A stretch of 64,000 bases of DNA, from the NCBI GenBank assembly GCA_963711375.1, contig CAVQDV010000005.1, positions 1,364,001 through 1,428,000 on the forward strand. Direction: 5' to 3'. This document shows positions 61,165-64,000 of the stretch, in pieces. The notes beneath the pieces are model-generated. The model searched no databases, was not told the DNA's origin, and worked only from the letters and a program-made list of their open reading frames with translations. The translations under genes were made by a program, and so were the position numbers. The DNA comes from CAVQDV01 sp963711375 (GTDB lineage Bacteria > Pseudomonadota > Gammaproteobacteria > Coxiellales > Coxiellaceae). The first letter of the stretch is position 1. Each line of letters begins with the position of its first letter.

Positions 61165-62364
61165 ATGAGCCATCCGATAATTTCTTTTTTACAAAATGAA
61201 ATTGAGCAATTAAAACAGCAGGGCTTATATAAGTCTGAGCGTGTGATTACTTCTCATCAAAGAGCCGATATTGAAGTGCTCCCCAATAATCATGTTGTGA
61301 ATTTTTGTGCGAATAATTATTTGGGTTTGGCGGATGATAAAGAACTTATCGAGACCGCAAAAAAATCGCTGGATCAATACGGTTTTGGTATGGCCTCCGT
61401 CCGCTTTATTTGCGGAACGCAAAATGTGCATAAAGATTTGGAAAAAAGCATTAGCGAATTTTTACACTATGAAGATTCTATTTTGTATTCTTCATGTTTT
61501 GATGCAAATGGCGGTTTATTTGAAACCTTGCTCGGGCCCGAGGATGCGATTATTAGCGATGAATTAAATCATGCGAGCATTATCGATGGCGTTCGGCTTT
61601 GCAAAGCCAAGCGTTTTCGCTATAAAAATAATAATATGGCGGATTTAGAAGCCAATTTAATTGCAGCTGACAAAGAGGGCGCACGTTTTAAAATGATTGC
61701 AACCGATGGTGTTTTTTCGATGGATGGGATTATTGCGGATTTAAAATCCATCTGCGATTTGGCGGAAAAATATAAGGCTTTGGTGATGGTTGATGATTCC
61801 CATGCCGTCGGATTTATGGGGAAAAATGGACGGGGCACGCCGGAATATTGCGGTGTTGAAGGTCGCGTGGATATTCTTACCGGCACCTTAGGCAAAGCAT
61901 TGGGCGGTGCTTCTGGTGGTTATGTGGTAGCAAAAAAAGAAATTGTCGATTGGTTACGAAATCGTTCGCGCCCTTATTTATTTTCTAACACCTTAGCGCC
62001 CGTGATTGCAGCAACCACGATTAAAGTATTAGATATGTTAAAGAGTGATCGCGGAAATAAATTGCGAGAAACGCTCGTTAAAAATAGTGAATATTTCCGT
62101 GCGAAAATGCAGGCTTTGGGCTTTAATTTAGTTCCAGGACATCATCCGATTATTCCGGTGATGTTAGGGGACGCCAAACTGGCGAGCAATATGGCCAATG
62201 AATTATTAAAAGAAGGCATTTATGTGATCGGATTTTCGTATCCAGTGGTGCCGATGGGTAAAGCACGAATTCGTGTGCAAATGTCGGCAGGTCATACGCA
62301 GGCGCATTTGGATCAAGCAATTAATGCCTTTTCCAAAGTAGGAAAAGCGATGGGGGCAATTTAG
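61165..62364 (+). CDS. kbl: 2-amino-3-ketobutyrate CoA ligase (glycine C-acetyltransferase)
   Basis: The protein is 399 residues from ATG 61165 (MSHPIISFLQNEIEQLKQQG), preceded by AAGGAGA; an upstream ATG at 61126 is rejected. It is a PLP alpha-oxoamine synthase: NFCANNYLGLADD, FGMASVRFICGTQ, DDSHAVGFMG and TLGKALGGASGGY with the Schiff-base Lys. It cleaves 2-amino-3-ketobutyrate with CoA into glycine and acetyl-CoA, the second step of threonine catabolism. tdh follows about 100 bp later, with a palindromic repeat between. Confidence 0.96.
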   Translation: MSHPIISFLQNEIEQLKQQGLYKSERVITSHQRADIEVLPNNHVVNFCANNYLGLADDKELIETAKKSLDQYGFGMASVRFICGTQNVHKDLEKSISEFLHYEDSILYSSCFDANGGLFETLLGPEDAIISDELNHASIIDGVRLCKAKRFRYKNNNMADLEANLIAADKEGARFKMIATDGVFSMDGIIADLKSICDLAEKYKALVMVDDSHAVGFMGKNGRGTPEYCGVEGRVDILTGTLGKALGGASGGYVVAKKEIVDWLRNRSRPYLFSNTLAPVIAATTIKVLDMLKSDRGNKLRETLVKNSEYFRAKMQALGFNLVPGHHPIIPVMLGDAKLASNMANELLKEGIYVIGFSYPVVPMGKARIRVQMSAGHTQAHLDQAINAFSKVGKAMGAI

Positions 62365-62403
62365 AGCTAATTAAGACTCCCCTTGCAGAAGCTGAATTTC
62401 TTA

Positions 62404-62440
62404 TTCCCTCTCCCCCTTGCGGGAGAGGGTGATGGGTATT
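62404..62440. repeat. CCCTCTCCC repeat between kbl and tdh
   Basis: TTCCCTCTCCCCC, TTGC, GGGAGAGGG, TGATGGGTATT. Confidence 0.8.
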
Positions 62441-62464
62441 AATTTCAATCGGTAGGAGAACTTT

Positions 62465-63490
62465 ATGAAAGTCATATCAAAATTAAAAGCAGAAAAAGGT
62501 TTATGGCTATCCGATGAACCAAAGCCAAGCGCCTCTTATGGTGAAATATTGATTAAAGTAAAAAAGACGGCTGTTTGCGGAACCGATTTGCATATCTATA
62601 AATGGGACACCTGGGCCCAGCAAACTATTCCAGTTCCCATGCGCATTGGTCATGAATTTTATGGCGTAGTAGAAGCGCTGGGTCAAGGGGTTGAGGGATT
62701 TGCTATTGGTGATCGCGTTTCAGGCGAAGGGCATATTACCTGCGGACACTGCCGAAATTGTCGCGCGGGTCAGCGTCATTTGTGTAATTTCACCTTAGGC
62801 ACGGGTGTAAATATTCCGGGCGTTTTTGCGGAATATTGTGTCATGCCCGCCAGTAATGTCGTTCGTATTCCTGATAATATTTCAGACGATCAAGCAGCCA
62901 TCATGGATCCTTTTGGTAATGCCGTGCATTCTACGCTGGAATTTGATTTGGTTGGTGAGGATGTTTTAATTACCGGTGCGGGTCCAATTGGTTTAATGTC
63001 GGCGGCTATTGCCAGACATGTGGGGGCTAGATTTATAGTGGTTTCTGATATTAATGATCACCGCTTAAAAATGGCAGAAAAAATGGGGGCCTCTATAGGA
63101 ATTAATCCGCAAAAAACGAGCTTTGAAGATGTCATAAAAAAATTGGGGATGACAGAGGGCTTTGATATCGGCTTGGAGATGTCGGGTTCTTCTGTGGCAT
63201 TTCAAGGTATGTTGGGCGCCATGAATAATGGTGGGCGCATTGCATTTTTAGGAATTCCTCCAGAGCCTTTTCCCATCGATTGGAATCGCGTGATTTTTAA
63301 GGGCCTTACGATTAAAGGGATTTATGGCCGAAAAATGTTTGAGACTTGGTATAAGGGAATTAGTTTGCTGCAATCGGGCGTTAATATTGCCCCAGTGATT
63401 TCTTCGCATTACCCCTATTATGATTTCGAAAAAGCATTTGATGAAATGGTTTCTGGAACCGCGGGAAAAATAATTTTAGATTGGGAATAG
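62465..63490 (+). CDS. tdh: L-threonine 3-dehydrogenase
   Basis: This 341-residue zinc MDR enzyme oxidises threonine to 2-amino-3-ketobutyrate with NAD+. KTAVCGTDLHIYKWD contains the catalytic zinc Cys; RIGHEFYGVVEALG is the Zn/His-Glu segment; CGHCRNCRAGQRHLC binds structural zinc; and VLITGAGPIGLMSAAIA is the NAD+ fold. Its product is the substrate of Kbl encoded just upstream. AGGAG precedes ATG 62465. Confidence 0.97.
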   Translation: MKVISKLKAEKGLWLSDEPKPSASYGEILIKVKKTAVCGTDLHIYKWDTWAQQTIPVPMRIGHEFYGVVEALGQGVEGFAIGDRVSGEGHITCGHCRNCRAGQRHLCNFTLGTGVNIPGVFAEYCVMPASNVVRIPDNISDDQAAIMDPFGNAVHSTLEFDLVGEDVLITGAGPIGLMSAAIARHVGARFIVVSDINDHRLKMAEKMGASIGINPQKTSFEDVIKKLGMTEGFDIGLEMSGSSVAFQGMLGAMNNGGRIAFLGIPPEPFPIDWNRVIFKGLTIKGIYGRKMFETWYKGISLLQSGVNIAPVISSHYPYYDFEKAFDEMVSGTAGKIILDWE

Positions 63491-63535
63491 TTTCCTCGGG
63501 CCAGGGTGAAGGGAATTAATTTCAGGAGAAAAAAA

Positions 63536-63865
63536 TTGAAAAACTTATCAGAAAAAAAATGCGTTCCCTGTGAAGGGGGCGTTGCGCCTTACAGCCTTGC
63601 AGAGGCCGAAAAATTAATGGCACAAATCCCAGGCTGGATTTTAGATGAAAATAAATCCGAAATTTCAAGGGAATTTAAATTTAAAGATTTCTATCGCACG
63701 ATGGCTTTTGTCAATGCCGTGGCTTGGATCGCCAATAAGGAAAATCATCATCCAGATTTAGAAGTGGGCTATAGTCGCTGCGTGGTCCGATACTCAACGC
63801 ATGCCATTAAGGGCCTATCCGAAAATGATTTTATTTGCGCCGCAAAAATTAATTTACTAAGCTAA
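63536..63865 (+). CDS. phhB: Pterin-4a-carbinolamine dehydratase
   Basis: A TTG start at 63536 is preferred because AGGAG lies 7 bases upstream; an in-frame GTG at 63506 has no such site, and no ATG is available. The 109-residue product has the family motif NKENHHPDLEVGYSRC, then VVRYSTHAIKGLSENDF, with conserved His-His-Pro and Thr-His. It dehydrates 4a-hydroxytetrahydrobiopterin and recycles pterin for phenylalanine hydroxylase; a role with another pterin enzyme is possible because that hydroxylase is not in the window. Confidence 0.92.
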   Translation: MKNLSEKKCVPCEGGVAPYSLAEAEKLMAQIPGWILDENKSEISREFKFKDFYRTMAFVNAVAWIANKENHHPDLEVGYSRCVVRYSTHAIKGLSENDFICAAKINLLS

Positions 63866-63895
63866 TAAAATTGTTGCTAGAAAACGTTAAACCAA

Positions 63896-63961
63896 AAAAT
63901 TCACCGCTTCAGGTAAAGTCCCAAAGCGTGAATTTTCAGCTCAAGATCTTGTTATCTTGAG
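63896..63961. repeat. Two adjacent hairpins at the right edge
   Basis: AAAATTCACCGCTT (63896-63909) pairs with AAGCGTGAATTTT (63924-63936) with one bulge; CTCAAGAT (63940-63947) pairs with ATCTTGAG (63954-63961). No coding frame of useful length is seen from 63866 to the end of the window. Confidence 0.6.
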
Positions 63962-64000
63962 TTGCAATTGAGTGACTTATTACTATCATTATATTGTTCA

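Noticed and set aside
63866..64000. C-terminus of a minus-strand gene entering from the right
   Set aside because: The frame ending GTLPEAVNFLV meets a stop after about 17 codons, so no coding region can be supported; the sequence is better described as hairpins.
1..64000. CRISPR arrays, tRNA genes, prophage or integrase
   Set aside because: No regularly spaced direct repeats, no tRNA-like cloverleaf or T-arm sequences, and no phage structural or integrase genes were seen on reading through.
1..64000. Dot/Icm secretion genes within the window
   Set aside because: No Dot/Icm component was recognised; the secretion system is inferred only from the PmrA-type boxes and effector-like proteins.

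Overview
The window looks like a chromosome segment of an AT-rich gammaproteobacterium of the Legionellales type (Coxiella/Legionella relatives). Ordinary gammaproteobacterial blocks (tkt-gap-pgk-pyk and fba; rplM-rpsI-sspA-sspB; lpoA-yraN-dolP; rnpB; feoABC; kbl-tdh) alternate with large proteins that have eukaryote-like or low-complexity features: an F-box/RCC1 protein, leucine-rich repeats, ankyrin/Sel1-like repeats, and acidic C-termini. Species cannot be decided from this stretch, and no secretion-system gene is present.

The most striking signal is a shared promoter architecture. Six of the effector-like genes (starts at 3455, 7885 minus, 8114, 36402, 40433 minus, 55462) carry two TTAA-type half-sites exactly 11 bp apart, with the second half-site ending exactly 7 bp before a TATAMT-like -10 hexamer. 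This matches the published form of the PmrA box, which in Legionella and Coxiella controls Dot/Icm effector genes. The 55462 promoter has four half-sites in an 11-bp array. The inference is a PmrA-controlled set of candidate secreted effectors scattered between housekeeping genes.

Layout. 1-9.6 kb: effector-like island (partial LRR gene, F-box/RCC1 gene, a TnpB-transposon scar, a GDSL lipase, an ankyrin/Sel1 protein and a Sel1/coiled-coil protein). 9.6-14 kb: rubredoxin, hemL, a YgjP-type metallopeptidase, a PfkB-family kinase, folA and a K+ channel. 14-26.4 kb: transketolase and lower glycolysis, LPS/O-antigen genes including a GT2-GT9 fusion, fba, engB. 26.4-30.2 kb: ABC transporter with a fused permease, and a hydrolase. 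30.2-34.4 kb: ferrous iron uptake, with the Fur box and the start of feoA duplicated around an inserted O-methyltransferase. 34.4-41 kb: AAA/PD-(D/E)XK protein, two candidate effectors, an LPD7-like protein and an HU-like protein. 41.3-48.1 kb: ribosomal proteins, SspAB, cell-envelope genes, rsmI. 48.2-53.5 kb: secreted protein, rnpB, HigBA, an APH-type kinase, GH18 lipoprotein, alr. 53.7-60.4 kb: frameshifted AAA gene and a 1639-residue candidate effector. 60.5-63.9 kb: L,D-transpeptidase, threonine catabolism, pterin dehydratase.

Two families of short palindromic repeats are spread through intergenic DNA. One (core CCCTCTCCC...GGGAGAGGG) also lies inside or at the ends of genes: it is translated within FeoB and supplies the C-terminus and/or stop codon of three other proteins.

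I saw no tRNA, CRISPR array, complete insertion sequence or prophage.
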